Of a stretch of 64,000 bases of DNA, positions 1 through 12,496 are shown piece after piece. The stretch is from Misgurnus anguillicaudatus (lineage: Eukaryota > Chordata > Actinopteri > Cypriniformes > Cobitidae). Both the position numbers and the translations under genes were made by a program. The DNA is taken from the NCBI RefSeq assembly GCF_027580225.2, contig NC_073340.2, forward strand, positions 19,972,001 to 20,036,000. Reading direction: 5' to 3'. The stretch's first letter is position 1; every line of letters starts with the position of its first letter. The notes beneath the pieces were generated by a model. It was not told the origin of the DNA. It was given only the letters and a program-made list of their open reading frames with translations, and searched no databases.

Positions 1-265
1 AAGTTAAGAAAAGTTTAACTTTATGCAAATGTCGAGCGACTTTCGGGAGCGACTATTAATGAGAACAAAGCAGTGGAGTTCACGTCATCCTTCTCTCGTC
101 AGTTAGGCCTACTGGCGTGGATGGTATTCATTTGTTTATGACAAGCAGATTTAGAAACAGGTTTCCACTGAAATGAATGAGATCGCGTCGCTCTGCTACT
201 GCTTGTCGTTGGCTGTCTGAATGGGGCGTAACATCGCTGGCTGTCTGAACGAGGGGTTATGCGTT

Positions 266-357
266 CATTTAATACTTTCGCTTCAAATCCACTTAATCTC
301 GGCCTCAGGGCATTCAGAAATACTGGTTTGTTGGCAGAATCCATTAAGAGTCTGACA
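266..357 (+). repeat. dispersed repeat, copy a
   Basis: A segment starting aatactttcgcttcaaatcc, followed by the word 'cctcaggg cattcagaaatactgg', recurs at 6636-6726 (inverted), 19981-20098 and 33783-33965, with a tail fragment at 21802-21856. It is non-coding. The bases before it (121-265) also resemble a common fish interspersed repeat. Family not identified. Confidence 0.7.
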
Positions 358-591
358 AAATTTAAATATTAGCTCATTTGTAACTAATTCAAATCTGCGG
401 AGCATTAAACATGCAGGCCAGTCGCAGTGCCCGGATGACCACCGTTTTACCTGAGACGTCTGGAAACTCATGACTGACCAATCAGAATCAAATGTAGTAA
501 TAAAACAAAATAATTATTTTAATACAGCTAATTTGGAAACCAAAAACGTATTTTAATCGTGATTTTATCCAGCTCACCGTCACGCAATTAC

Positions 592-1204
592 GTACGTCAC
601 AAAATTTCGTGAGTGTTTTCCGTGACACTCCAATACTAACCAACTGCAGAAGCGCAGAAACATACTGAGACTGACAGCCCCAGCCTGACAATCTGAGGCC
701 GGAAGTGGGCATTTTAATAATTCTCCGTCCATCTCCGGTCTGAGATTACAACTCCGCCACTTCCGGCCTCAGACTGTCAGGCTGGGGCTGTCAGTCTCAG
801 TATGTTTCTGCGCGTCTGCAGTTGGACCTATCTCCGTATTTCTGTGAACGTCACTGTCACGTATTTGTTACTCAACTGTTTTGTCCTATTTTCAAACCAT
901 TGACGCTTCAGTTTAGGGTTAAATTTGGTGTTTGCGTTAGGAAGTCACTTTAAGTATTGGTTTATACCTTTTTTATTATTTATTGTCGCCTGGCATTAGG
1001 GTTAGAGTTTGTTTAGGTAAGGATGTCATTTTATGTAAATCTAACCCTAACCAAAGCGACAATGATAAGAAAATAGGACAAAACAGTTGAGTATCAAATA
1101 CGTGACAGTGCAACGTTCTCAGAAATACGTGACATGTTCACGCAAAGAGGCGGAAAAACGTGTCACTGTCACGGAAAACAATCACGAAATTATGTGACTA
1201 TACA
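592..1204. mobile_element. foldback element with nested palindrome
   Basis: The ends are inverted copies: a left end reading cgtcacaaaatttcgtgagt and a right end reading aatcacgaaattatgtgac, both adjoining a 'ttttccgtgaca' block. Inside, a second inverted pair (tgtcacgtatttg / caaatacgtgaca) continues the palindrome. A separate, tighter palindrome at 638-824 interrupts the left half. No transposase ORF is present, so this is a non-autonomous MITE-like element. Target duplications were not resolved. Confidence 0.65.
638..824. repeat. tight inverted repeat (about 69-bp arms)
   Basis: The arms 638-706 and 756-824 are near-perfect inverted copies (cagaaacatactgagactga versus tcagtctcagtatgtttctg) around a loop of about 49 bp. 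It lies within the left half of the larger foldback 592-1204, so it probably inserted later. Confidence 0.8.
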
Positions 1205-1209
1205 GGGTT

Positions 1210-2985
1210 GCAGCATCACAAAATCGCACAGGTGGTTTTGCTCCCTGTAATAACTTTGACTTAACGGAATTCTGAGTTCTTCTCGTTCACCAAAAACGCT
1301 GACTTTTCTAGAACAGATAATCCCTAGAGACCTCATTTTATCGTCTTAACATTTGAGAGCGGAATCACTTCATTGAACAACCAAATTCTTTTCCAAACAG
1401 CGTTACCGAGGTCTACAATTACTTTCTATTCCAGTTTACTTTAAGAACCTCTATAAACCGATATATAAACAAATTAATTACATCAACGCCATATGTGCGA
1501 CGCTTTATCTGGAGATGTAGCGTGCTGAGGAAACGCTGTTTGCGTGAGCTCCCTCGCGAGCATCGATTCTGGTACCCTCTCATTTTCTTAAATTACACTA
1601 CTTACACATCACATTGAATGCCATTGACTGTGTCTTTCGGGTTTATTCAGGGTAGTGTTTGGAGGTGAAGTGACTAAGCTCAGAGGCACATGTGCGCTCC
1701 TTACGCCTCATATAATTGGCGCGTTGCTTTTATTTGGGTCTATTTTTACCTATTTAATTAAGAAACTCGCCCGGACATCAGCCGGGTGACTCACACCCCT
1801 CGTGAATTTAATTCACGGAGAGAAAAAGAAAGTGTTGCACGACCACTAACGACCAGAGAAATCATGTCCTTTACAGTCCCCTGTATATCATGGTTCACAC
1901 AGTGGTACTGTATCTCGATGGTAACCATGAAGGTTTATTCTTGTTTACCTCCGTCCTCCAGGTTATCATATCACCCTGTGGTTTATGCCATTGGATCCCA
2001 CTGCTTTAAGGTGTGGTCGGAGGGAGAGATAATGTGCACTGTGAACCTCAGTGGTAATGACCTTTAAATGCACTTCACCAGTCTGGTGTTTTGGGTGTTA
2101 AACTCTGTGTCTTATTTAAGCATCATTTTATTTAGTTCAGCTTTATTTGTACCACACTTTTAACAATGGAAATTATCACAAAGTCGTGAAGGATTCAGCA
2201 GCTCATGTGTTTTTTGGATAAATGCAAGTCTATTCTAAAGTTGAGCTTATGCTGTCACTAAGATTGAGTTATTTCTCTTGTAAGGAAGAGTGTGCGAGTG
2301 TGTATTGTAATTAGGCTTTGACAGTAAAATATAGAAGCAGAATGATTTGGAAACAGATTTTTTTAAACTAAACCCCAAGTGTTTCTCATATACTCTACTA
2401 CTTTTCCTTTTCGGCTAAAGCATTAAACTTCTGTTTTTTAATGCAACAAATTACCACAACAACATCTGCATAAAACAACAATTAAGTGTTTATGTGAAAT
2501 AACCCAAACTCCGCAGAGGACAGACAAAGATTTGATGACAAACCAGATGTTTTATTTAACTAAATGGTAAATACCACATGACTGGATGGTTTAGCATGTG
2601 ACCTTGTGTTAAGGAACAGTATGTACAGTAAGAAATTTATATCAATTAATCATAAAATGGCCCTGATAAGTCACTAGACATTAAGAAATCATGTTCATTT
2701 CAAATACTTATATCACTGACAACAGTGGTCCGACCAGGATATTGTCATTTAAAAAGTGGAGTTGAGGCTGATTTTTATGTTGTCATGTTTTGGTCTGATG
2801 CGCCACCCTCCTTCTATCTACCAATCACGAAGTTAGTAGTATTTCGGCATACAGGTTGCCAACTCTCCTCTAGTTACCACTGCTGCAGCTACGAACGTGT
2901 TGATAAAAATGTTTAATGTTATGAATCCGAAATGCGTCGTGACAAAGTATAGGAGATGCCTTTGAACAAGGGGAAGAATTTGAGT
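1210..2985. other. intergenic stretch without recognised gene
   Basis: No exon, RNA gene or transposon ends were recognised. Short ORFs here (for example 1786-2067 on the plus strand) have low-complexity, non-family-like translations and no supporting splice structure. Confidence 0.5.
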
Positions 2986-2992
2986 ATTGAAC

Positions 2993-3391
2993 GTTATGCC
3001 TTCTCCATAGTAGCATTGCACTGCGTGCACAATTATTAAAAAACAATATGGATTGAGAATGATTTTATACAAAGTCTGATGGAATATCAATATTTCTCAT
3101 ATGTAGTACGTTTGTGGACACAAACTGCAAATGGATGTTATATTGTGAACGCTTGGCATGAAGATTGCCCTCGCGTGACGTTATGCCTTCTTCATAGTAG
3201 AATCGACCTGCGTGCACAATTATTGAAAAACAGTATGGATTGAGGATATTTTTATACAAAATCCGATGGAATATCAATATATGAATGTATTCATAATATA
3301 ATACATAATAATATGTTATATGTTTGTGGACAAAAACTGCAAGTGGATGTTATATTGTGAACGTTTGGCATGGAGAGGTCGAGTCTGGAGT
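2993..3391 (+). repeat. two-copy direct duplication, about 190-210 bp unit
   Basis: The block beginning cgttatgccttctccatagt at 2993 recurs at about 3179 as cgttatgccttcttcatagt. Both copies contain 'gcgtgcacaattatt', 'atggattgag' and 'gatggaatatcaatat', and end in 'ggatgttatattgtgaacg'. The second copy is longer because of an AT-rich insertion near 3283-3320. Not coding. Confidence 0.75.
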
Positions 3392-3941
3392 TATTATGGA
3401 CGTGCTGTTTCAAAATAAAGGTATGATGTAATTTTATGTATGAACAATTCAGATATGACCTCGTTGCATTAAATTTATTATTAATTTTGCTAGAGATTTT
3501 TTTTCCATGAAAGAGCACTTTGTAATGATATGGCATGACAAGTTTAATACCCTTCTTCATCAATGTGATACATTGTAAATTTAATAGTTTGTAAACAAAG
3601 ACTTGTCGGGCTAAAAAGGTTTAAAAGAAAAAAAAAAACGTAATTTGAAGGACTCGTCACTTTCCATTGGAAGCTTCTTGTCGCAACCAGTACGTTCCTG
3701 TTGGATCCTGCAGCCTATACTATCTGGCAACCTCAAGTCAGGGCGGAAGGGAATGGGATACACTACTCTACAGTAATTTGAAAGTAATTGCAGTACCATT
3801 TTTGATCACCATCCTTCATACGGTTCCTTTAATGTCCAAAAAGATCTGACTCACCATTCTAACATAACACAATGATCAGAAAGACGGATCAGGGCTAAAT
3901 TTAACAGGTAATCCTTGTGCCGCCCCACAGGCTGCACTCTT

Positions 3942-3952
3942 ACACACACGCA

Positions 3953-4007
<55 letters not shown>

Positions 4008-4019
4008 ACACACACACAC
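3942..4019 (+). repeat. (CA)n / (CACG)n microsatellite
   Basis: A run of ACAC changes to repeated CACG units and back to a long CA tract, interrupted once by 'cacatac'. Typical fish dinucleotide microsatellite. Confidence 0.95.
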
Positions 4020-5316
4020 TAAGGGTTCTCATTTCCTGAAATTACCTACTTGTCAACTTGTCTACTCATTAAAATCTTAAATCCCATTGACTGCCTGTTC
4101 TGATGGCTTTCCGGGTGTCATTATTATATAGTCCCCATTTAACTGACATTTTCACACTGGCCACAAGCCTTAAATAGGAAGTTAAGCAGTGACTGAAAGC
4201 TTTGCTGTTAGGGCCACTTAAAAAAGCCACAGACAAGATTTGTTAAAATCATCTGGCGTTTCGTGGAAAATATATGACTGTTGAACAGTTACAGAATCTT
4301 TTTAATGTTTTTTAAATGTACAAATCAGAGTATTTCCACACATATATTAAAACAATCACTGTGTCTAATCTAAATGGCATTTGTGTCTTTCAACCTAAAA
4401 AAAAACGAATTGTGTCAAGCTGCTGGTTAATTTTTTCTCTTTTTCTTTTAAAGACGGCTTCCTAAAATACATCAATGCCTGTGAAGTATGCGTGTTGTGT
4501 TTTGTTTAGTAATCTACTGGGTCGCCTGGCTCTGTGTTTTGGCATGGTGTTATCTTTTCAGGTTGCAGTGTTTTGAGAGGTAATGCGGTTCCTTTTTTGA
4601 AGTGGGTGCTTATGCGTGTGGTTGGCGTATCGAGGTTGGACGCTTCGTGACCTCATATTAAGAGAATTGTGTGCATGTTGAAAGGGCAGGGTTTATTTTA
4701 GATTTGAGGAGAACAAAGGAACTCCAATATAACATTAAAGATACATTTAGCACATTTAGACATGGTTTCATTACGTGATTTACAGATATAATATAGCAGT
4801 ACATAAAGTATTTCAAAACCCATATTGGCAGCACTTTGGTGGTTGTTTGATATATCGGGTCTGATCGCTTACCACCTCCTTTTCCTGCGGTGTAAAAATC
4901 CAAAGCGAAAAGCTCTTATTACAGATATTAAGCAGCAAAAAACAGATAATCATCAGCAGTTGGCCTGCTGCTGTACTCCCTCTGTCTGTCTTTTTTAGTC
5001 TCGGTCTCTCTGCTTTAAACCTCACTCCCCCCTTCTTTCTCTCACCCATGTTGGGTGCTGAGAACTTGATGAACACATCCTGATGAAAAGTCAAGGATAA
5101 TATCATTCTTGGTCCAAAGCCACAAGCCTCCCAAGTAGGTTTAAATCCAAGAAAGAAGCCTGTATAGGCTGCTTCAGATCTTATATATGTTTGCACTGAT
5201 GCATTTGGTTGGTATCATGCTTTTAACTCATTAATTGTATACAGTTGGATCTAGTCCTTAAAGTATGCATGAAATAAAAATGGACAATTAAGGAGTTCGG
5301 ATGCAAAACGCTCTTA

Positions 5317-5855
5317 GGGGGCGTGCACATCAAAACTTTTATGCCCGTGGCCGTCGCATGTTTTCAATTGTTTCCAATGGAAGCGTGGCTTTTTTCCAAA
5401 AAGCCAGCAGCTGGCGGATTTTTTCCGTGCTGAAAGCCGGCACTCAGCGTTTTTTTTGCGCTCATCGAGAGTTGAAAGAGATTCAACTTTAGGTAAAAAG
5501 CTCCGCTCGTCAATGTCAGTTCTCACACGGCCGTTCAATCACAGTGGAGGAGGGGCGGGACAAGCATCACAGCAACCAACCGGCTCACAGCTCAAGTATC
5601 ACAGCTACCAAAGTGCTCAGTTGAAGAAAGCTGGCTCTCAGGTGAAAAAACAGGCAGGATTCGTCCTTGGACGGCCGTGTGAGAACTGACATTGACGAGC
5701 GGAGCTTTTCACCCAAATTTAAATCTCTTTTGCTAAGTGCTGAGTGCGGAAAAACCGCAGAGCGCCGACTGTTTTGAAAAATGCTGCGCTTCCATTGAAA
5801 ACAATTGAAAACATACGCCGGCCGCGGGCTCTAAAGCTTTGGTGTGCCCGCCCCC
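5317..5855. mobile_element. PIF/Harbinger-like MITE flanked by TTA
   Basis: A 539-bp foldback with ends GGGGGCGTGCACATCAAAAC and (inverted) GGGGGCGGGCACACCAAAGC, flanked by TTA at 5314-5316 and 5856-5858. The inverted arms extend for about 200 bp and include a shared 'gctccgctcgtcaatgtcag'. The 3-bp TTA duplication is the hallmark of PIF/Harbinger elements. No transposase is encoded; ORFs inside are by-products of the palindrome. Confidence 0.85.
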
Positions 5856-5858
5856 TTA

Positions 5859-6214
5859 TGCTGGGTTTACACCAGCCGCGGTAGAGGCAAAAAACGCGAT
5901 TAGGCATCCTGCGGCGATTAGGCATGGCGCGTGCCGCGGGATACAGGCGAGTTGAAAAATCTGAACTTCGGCACATTTCCGCGCCATGTTAACCAATCAG
6001 GACCTTGCTGTAGTAGTGACGTGATTACAGGAAGCAAGCAGAGTCTCAGCAGAGTCGCAGAAGCCCCTCCCATGACGCGAATGTCCGCGTTAATGTCTCG
6101 AATGACGAGAATATCACGCGCGAATTAAGAGAGTACACTCAAATGTTGAAGTGTCCAACTACGCGCGAATAGCGCGTTTTTGCCGCCTCTACCGCGGCTG
6201 GTGTAAACGCAGCA
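5859..6214. mobile_element. second PIF/Harbinger-like MITE sharing a TTA with its neighbour
   Basis: A 356-bp element with ends TGCTGGGTTTACACCAGCCG and (inverted) TGCTGCGTTTACACCAGCCG (19 of 20 identical). It is flanked by TTA at 5856-5858, which is also the right-hand duplication of the preceding MITE, and TTA at 6215-6217. The interior is CpG-rich and contains 'ttaaccaatcagga'. A diverged inverted relative lies at 20554-20932. Confidence 0.88.
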
Positions 6215-6635
6215 TTAGTGTGTCTGACATGCTTTTTTGTAATTGAGCATTTTTATCAGGTTCTGAGGTTTAATCATTTCACTTTAATGACAATAAAAAG
6301 TAATTTCATTGGTATTTAACTAATTCGACTGTCTTTCGCTGCAAAACCCTCTAAGTGCATGCAAACATTTTGTCAAAAAATCTCCACTTCTAAAAATAAA
6401 TCCACTTCTGGACAAGACATAGTGAACGTGTGCAAAATCACTACTGCAAATAATGAAAGTCAAAATCTAAGATTAATTTAAGAAACTGAACCACACATTA
6501 GGGGCCGCTGTGATCCATATGGCGGCCACATTCGGGTTGTATTCAGGTCCAAGTACTCAAGGGAACCAAGTTTGAATGTGATCCACGATTGTTTTGTGCC
6601 CTTGCAGGACGTTGCTGAAAAATCAACGTGCCGTT

Positions 6636-6726
6636 AAATGGATTCTGCCAATAAACTGGTATATTTTTGTATGGCCTGAGGCTGGGAGTAAGTGGATTTG
6701 AAGTGAAAGTATTTGATAAATGTATA
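6636..6726 (-). repeat. dispersed repeat, copy b (inverted)
   Basis: Reverse complement of the repeat at 266-357, recognisable by 'ggattctgccaataaactgg' and 'ggcctgaggctggga'. It immediately abuts the foldback at 6723. Confidence 0.65.
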
Positions 6727-7118
6727 CTACCCTATCTCACCGCAAGTCGTGTTATAGTCACAAAATATTTGTTTAATTTATTCATGTTCAGGACATGATT
6801 TTCCGTTTTTTTCGTGTCATTCAGCCCAAATTTCTACAAATAGTTTTCATGTCCGTGGCACGACTTTTTTCCAGTGTCATTTTATGTATTGTTTTCCCAT
6901 TGTTTTTCCTATTTTAAAAACAATGGGAAAAAATGATAATAAAGAAAATGACACAAAAAAAGGCATTTTTTTAATAGAAATTTGTGCTGAGTGACACGAA
7001 AAACACATTCGTGTTCATTGCAGGAAAAAAAACAGAAAATCATGTCCTGACTCATGAACATGAACAAACTGATCAAATATTTTGTGATTATAACACGACT
7101 TGCCGTGAGGTTGTATAC
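6723..7118. mobile_element. foldback MITE-like element
   Basis: Inverted ends read cgcaagtcgtgttatagtca on the left and (inverted) ggcaagtcgtgttataatca on the right. Both continue through 'caaaatatttg' and 'tcaggacatgattttc' blocks towards an AT-rich centre near 6905. Non-coding; short ORFs inside mirror each other across the palindrome. Confidence 0.8.
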
Positions 7119-8902
7119 TATGTGCCGAGAGCATTCGGTCAAACTATACATTACAAAATTAGACAGGAAAGAACATAACAATTCGGTTTTACAATAAATA
7201 TGGAAAATGTTGACATGTTTTATTACATGACAGGGTTAACTCATAATATGTTAATATACCTGTGTGCATGTGTACTACAAGCGTTCTGTCCCCTTAAAAA
7301 ATAATCTCCGTGTACTTTAAAGAGTTTGTTACCATAAGCACAGCCTGTCAGTCCCAATTCAGTCTTTATTAAAATTGTTGAGCTCTTTATAAGGGACAGG
7401 TCTGTAAGCCGACCCAGACACTGTGGTATTTGCGCAGACATTTCACTGTTTATTTATTGTTAAGCCAGCTAGTTATTTACACTTTATGGATGGGAACATC
7501 AGAACTCATTTAAGGCAATGAAACCATTTAAGAGAAAAAGAAACGGAGGGAGGAAATTAGAGGGAAGGAGCTGAAAAGAGGGCAGGGAGAAAGATAGAGT
7601 GAGCAATTCAAACCATCTAGCTACGCAAAGGCATTACAAGACATTTTTAACCTTTGCGAACGTATTACATTTTGAGGGTTTGCAACCACAAAAGTACGGA
7701 AACTTAACACTTAGTTGCAACATACTGAGCAAACTCGGTCCTCTACATCTTCAGGTGTGTGCGTGTGTGTGAAACCAAAGGAAAAAAGAAAACAAGGAAA
7801 GCTGAAGCACTGAGCCTGTGGATCTTTGGTCTGTCTGCTATGTCTAGGAAACTAAAAGCATGCACACACTTTCAGGGTGCTTTAACAGCAGTGATGCTCT
7901 GCTCCCATTTTGGCATTTTATTAAAACACAGCAATTCTTACACTGTTGGGGTAAGCAAAGCCACTTCTGATATTTGGAAGAGAATTTTACTAGTCATTAA
8001 TTTCTTCATGAAATATTTTAACAAACTGCCTAAGGAGCTGCGGGAACACTGCACTTCAAACAGTCGAGTTTCATTTTCTTGAAAAATATCACACGCACTT
8101 AAATCGTTCCATTCCACCACAAGCTTAAATAAACACACTGAATTATGATTTGATACAAATAAAGCTATATTCAACGTAATTGAATCAAAATCTAATAAGG
8201 AAACACTTTCTGGTTGTTGTGATGGGGTCGGTTTTCTTGGTAAGGGCAGAGATGGAGGTTTAGGTGAGGCATGATGTCTTCTGACCACAACATTTCTCCA
8301 CATTTTTCTCCTCTTGCTATTTTCCTAGTATTAAGGCAAAACTTCTAAGTATGTGTGTGTGTAAGTGGTAACAGTCTTTCTCATAGTGGGTGACAAACCT
8401 TCTCATTAGCTTTGAATAATTTCCCTGATCAGATAACAGACCCTCAAGTCATTTGTGTAAGTATATGTGGGTACACATGTACATTGTTTTAAAGTGCTTT
8501 AATGAGCCATAGAGAACGCAGCACTTTTTCTTTTATTCGGCGGATGTGAGCAACACACATCATTTCAGGTACCCCACACCATACTAACAGTACAGTTAAG
8601 CTCGATGTATAGTATAGACATGAACATACACGCAAGGCCGAACGCACAGGCTTTCAAGTATAGTTTGCAACATGCACATACTTTTCTATTGACGAATATT
8701 GCATCACCCGCACTGTACCCTCACGTACATGTAAATAAATGGACTATACTTTGGCCTTTAGATATGAAGGAGATTTATAAAGCTGAATCAGGATTTGAAC
8801 AGGTTTAGGCAGTGCTGTTGTAATATTTCTGTAATGTAGGGAGACTAGAAAAAAAGACTAACATATGGCCTGCTTGTAAATCATATTTATTTTTGGTGTT
8901 CA
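7119..8902. other. intergenic stretch without recognised gene
   Basis: Contains no recognised exon or transposon boundary. The ORFs at 7759-8082 (plus) and 7938-8303 (minus) overlap each other and resemble no family I know. Confidence 0.5.
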
Positions 8903-8906
8903 TTAA

Positions 8907-9278
8907 AGGCGCAGTGTGTAAATTTTAGCAGCATCTAGTGGTGAGGTTGCGAATTGCAACCAACGGCTTAGTCCACTGCTCACCCCTGGCTTTTGAAACA
9001 CATCGAGAAGCTACGGTAGCCGCCACCAGACAAACATGTCATCGTCGGAGACAACTTAGTAAAAAAATGTCCGTTAAGGGCTTCTGTAGAAAAATGGCGG
9101 CACAAAATGGCGACTTACATGTAAGGGGACGCCCGGTGTATAAAAAGGTCTCATTCTAACGTAATAAACACATAACAGTTCATTATGAAAAGGTCTTTAT
9201 ACACCCCTGATAATATAGTATTGTATATTATTTAGCATTTCTGTCAAGAGATCCTTCTAAAAATTACACACTGCACCT
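8907..9278. mobile_element. TTAA-flanked (piggyBac-type) MITE
   Basis: A 372-bp element with ends AGGCGCAGTGTGTAAATTTT and (inverted) AGGTGCAGTGTGTAATTTTT, flanked by TTAA at 8903-8906 and 9279-9282. The exact TTAA target site points to mobilisation by a piggyBac-type transposase. It is non-autonomous; the interior has an unremarkable ORF of 73 codons. Confidence 0.88.
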
Positions 9279-9436
9279 TTAAGTTGTATGAAAACAATGG
9301 TTCTCATTTAGAGACTTTTAGTTTGGTATGTTGAAGTAAACTACACTTAGCAGTATGTGATAGACTCAACACAGGGGAATCAAGTATGACAAAATGCACA
9401 GCCACAGAAAAGCAGTTCATGTGATTCAGCTTGATA

Positions 9437-9612
9437 TTAAAGGGATAGTTCACTTAAAAATTTAAATTCTATCATCATTTACTCATCCTCATGTTGTTCT
9501 AAACCTGTATGAATTACTTTTTTCTGATGAACACAAAAGATGATATTTTGAGAAATTATGGTAAACAAACAGCATATAGTGACCCTAGACTTCCATAGTA
9601 GGAATAAAAGAT
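9437..9612 (+). repeat. cyprinid-type interspersed repeat fragment
   Basis: Starts TTAAAGGGATAGTTCACTTA and continues 'catcatttactcatcctcatgttgttc', 'aacctgtatgaatt', 'gaacacaaaagatgatattttg' and 'acttccatagtagga'. I recognise this as one of the most abundant interspersed repeats of carp and zebrafish relatives. The right end is missing. Confidence 0.75.
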
Positions 9613-9702
9613 GATGGAATTTAAATGATGTAAGTGAATGATTTCACTCTTACATGATGTGACCTGTATGATGTTTGGTGTCTTCTATTGCATTGCAAAA
9701 TG

Positions 9703-9960
9703 CACTGTAAAAATACTTTGCTGCCTTAAATTTTTTTGTTGAATCAACTCGGACTTACAAGTCATTTCAACTTACTTTTATTTATCTTGACTAGAGATGA
9801 GTTGTTATAACTACAGTTGAGTTGTTATAACTTATAAAATGAAGTTGACTTTTCTCAACTATATTTTATAAGTTGTGACAACTCATCTCTGTTGACATGA
9901 CTTGTAAATCTGAGTTAATTTAACAAAAAATGTTAAGACAGCAAAGTAATTTTTACAGTG
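9703..9960. mobile_element. foldback MITE
   Basis: A 258-bp palindrome with ends CACTGTAAAAATACTTTGCT and (inverted) CACTGTAAAAATTACTTTGC. The arms continue through 'gagttgttataacttataaa' and its complement around 9790-9890. Non-coding. Confidence 0.82.
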
Positions 9961-10323
9961 TGGTAAACATCCAAATACTGTACTGTATATCTGATATCTG
10001 ATGGAGTTCCCAACTGAGGAAAGTAAAGTGTGTCGGTTGCACATTTACACAACATACTTAATACATTGAGAACCTGGACAAGTTGAATTTACTTTTAAAA
10101 AATGGAGGAAAGTTATTGCCCTAAAAAGTTACTAAAACAAGAGTACATTTAACTTAAAACTTTTAGTTCAGCAATCTTAATTTACGTTGATTTAACTTGA
10201 AATTATTTGTTATACTGTAGCAATTGTTCTGTCCAACATGAGTTCAAAGATTTTTTTATTACATTTACTGTTATAAATGGTATTATAACACAAAATACGA
10301 CTGACTGTCAGTTTTTGACATGC

Positions 10324-10610
10324 CTGGGGTCTCATTTATAAAGCGTGCAAACACACAAACAGGTCTGAAAACGTGCGTACGCCAGTTCCAACACAAAGGT
10401 TGTGATCTATATAAAACAAACTTAATGGGAGAATGGGGTTGCAGGGTGGGATCCGAGGATAATTAATTTATGTACACTTGCAGGTGATTTGTGATTTATA
10501 AAGTTTGTTTTATAAGTCTTAATATTTTTAGCGAATGTCATTTTTGGCTTTTGTCTGTACGTAGACTTTTAGTGAGGATCCTACGCACGGTTTTATAAAT
10601 GAGAGCCCTG
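10324..10610. mobile_element. foldback MITE
   Basis: Left end 'ctggggtctcatttataaag' is matched in inverted orientation by 'cagggctctcatttataaaa' at the right end, followed on both sides by 'gtgcgta' words. The type is common in teleost genomes. No ORF. Confidence 0.75.
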
Positions 10611-10925
10611 GTCATTACTGTGGAGAAGACTATAAAATGTGCAGAACAGGGATCAAATCATGCACTGTAAGTAAACACTGATCACCTGAATGGTGACTTC
10701 ACAAAATTATCATTTACAACAACAAGAACTTAAACCTATATGACATTTTATTAACAAATATTTAAGTTCTTATCAGTTCTTATTCTGTGAAAAAGCATAA
10801 ATAATCAAAATATTCAGGAACAAAGGATTATGTGTATTCCTCACAACATGTACTGACCATTTTAATTTCATTTCACTTGAATGTTTTAATTTAATGAATT
10901 TTACACTTAAATGTTAAATGAACTA

Positions 10926-11232
10926 AGATTCTTTAGTAACACTTTCCAATAAGGTCTCATTTGTTAACATTAGTTAGTGTATTAACTAACATGAACTAAC
11001 CATGAGCAGTACATTTATTACTGTATTTGTTAATCTTTGTTAACATTAGTTAATAAAAATACAGGTGTTCATGGTTTGTTCATGTTAGTTCACAGTGCAT
11101 TAATGTTAACAAGACTTGAATAATGTATGTGCAAATTTACATTAACAAAAATAAAAAATAAATGCTTTATAAATGCAGTTCATTATTAGTTCATGTTCAT
11201 GTAGTAAACTTATGTTAACTAACAAACCTAAT
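10926..11232. repeat. teleost interspersed repeat with 'gttaacattagtta' words
   Basis: Begins 'agtaacactttccaataagg' and contains repeated and inverted words such as 'gttaacattagttagt', 'atgaactaac' and 'gttcatgttagtt'. This is a familiar fish foldback repeat. No coding content. Confidence 0.7.
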
Positions 11233-11234
11233 TG

Positions 11235-12490
11235 TGATTCTTTTAAGTATCATGTCCAAAACTCAAAATATAAATTGATGTACTTTAAGTAAAGGCAATA
11301 TCTGGGTTAAGGGTGTAGAAATTGTGTTACCAAAAAAACATGTAACTTGGCTGCCTTCAAATCGTGAGTTGATAAATTTTTTTGAGTCAACTAATATTTT
11401 TAAGTTGAATCAACTCAAAATTTGTCAATTCAGCAGAAAAGTTTGCCGTTCTCCCTCTGTTTACAGAAGGGAGGTGAGCGCACGTAAACGCGCCAATGAC
11501 GTATGGTGTCTGCGTGAACAAGCTGTGCGGTGTGCATTCAAATTACGCTTACAAATGAGGGACAAAAAAGGCAACGTCCGTTTGGACCGAGATCTATGAT
11601 TGGTCGAACATTATTTGGTCCTACGCCTTTCACAGATTACATAAATTTCTACAAGTTGAAGTAATTGAAGTAATTTTACAGTGTAGTAATGTTTTTAGAT
11701 ATATTTTATTCTTGTGAAAAATATTAATAATTATTACATATTAATAAATCCAAAGTCATTTTTTAGAGGCCAATCAGAAACAGAAATAGTTACGCAAGGT
11801 ACTGTAATGTCTGAACATTTTCATATTTTAGAGTGCGCTGCTGGCAAACAAATTTCCATTGCTTTTTCCGCTAGTTTGTGTAATTGTATTTTTGCTTGTT
11901 TGGTTGATTTGGTAAGAAAACAACTGGGAAAGTATTAGACACTGGAGTAATAATGATAATATAAAACATGATTATTTTTAAGGATTGTGTTTTATAGGTC
12001 TGTCTAAACGGAGGGAACACTGCTGCTGGACCGTTGAGGTGGTCTCATTTTCTTTATACACACTGCAAAATTAATGAGGACATTAATAGGAGCCATTTCT
12101 ATATTTTTGCAATAACAAATAATAAAGCATAATAACGCATCAGGGATTGCTTATGTCTGTACACAATCATATTTACTCATTTATAAACCTGAATGGATCT
12201 AGTGCTGCAGAGTTCGAAGGTTTGACCATACGTCACTATTTATGAACAATATATCAAGTTTGGATGCTTTGTAGGTTTTACTTGCTCTAAATGTTTGTGT
12301 ATGTGGTCTTGTACTTATGTCAGCATAACTCTTGTGTTTTTTAGCTTAAAAGACCAACTCTTTCTTTGGAAAAGTTTAGACAAGAAAAAAAAAGGCGAAT
12401 CCTTTTGCATTAAGCTCCCCTTATTTACAGGGTTGCATGAGATGCACCAGATGTGTCTGTTATTCCAGCTGTTATTCAGACCGACGGACA
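11235..12490. other. intergenic stretch without recognised gene
   Basis: No exon or RNA gene recognised. An ORF at 11324-11599 has a basic, non-family-like translation. The segment 11365-11660 contains 'gagttgataaatttttttga' and a later 'acagtg' word, perhaps an old repeat remnant. Confidence 0.45.
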
Positions 12491-12496
12491 TCAGTA

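Noticed and set aside
5301..5976. Several ORFs of 63-85 codons around the paired MITEs
   Set aside because: They arise from the palindromic arms and read through element boundaries.
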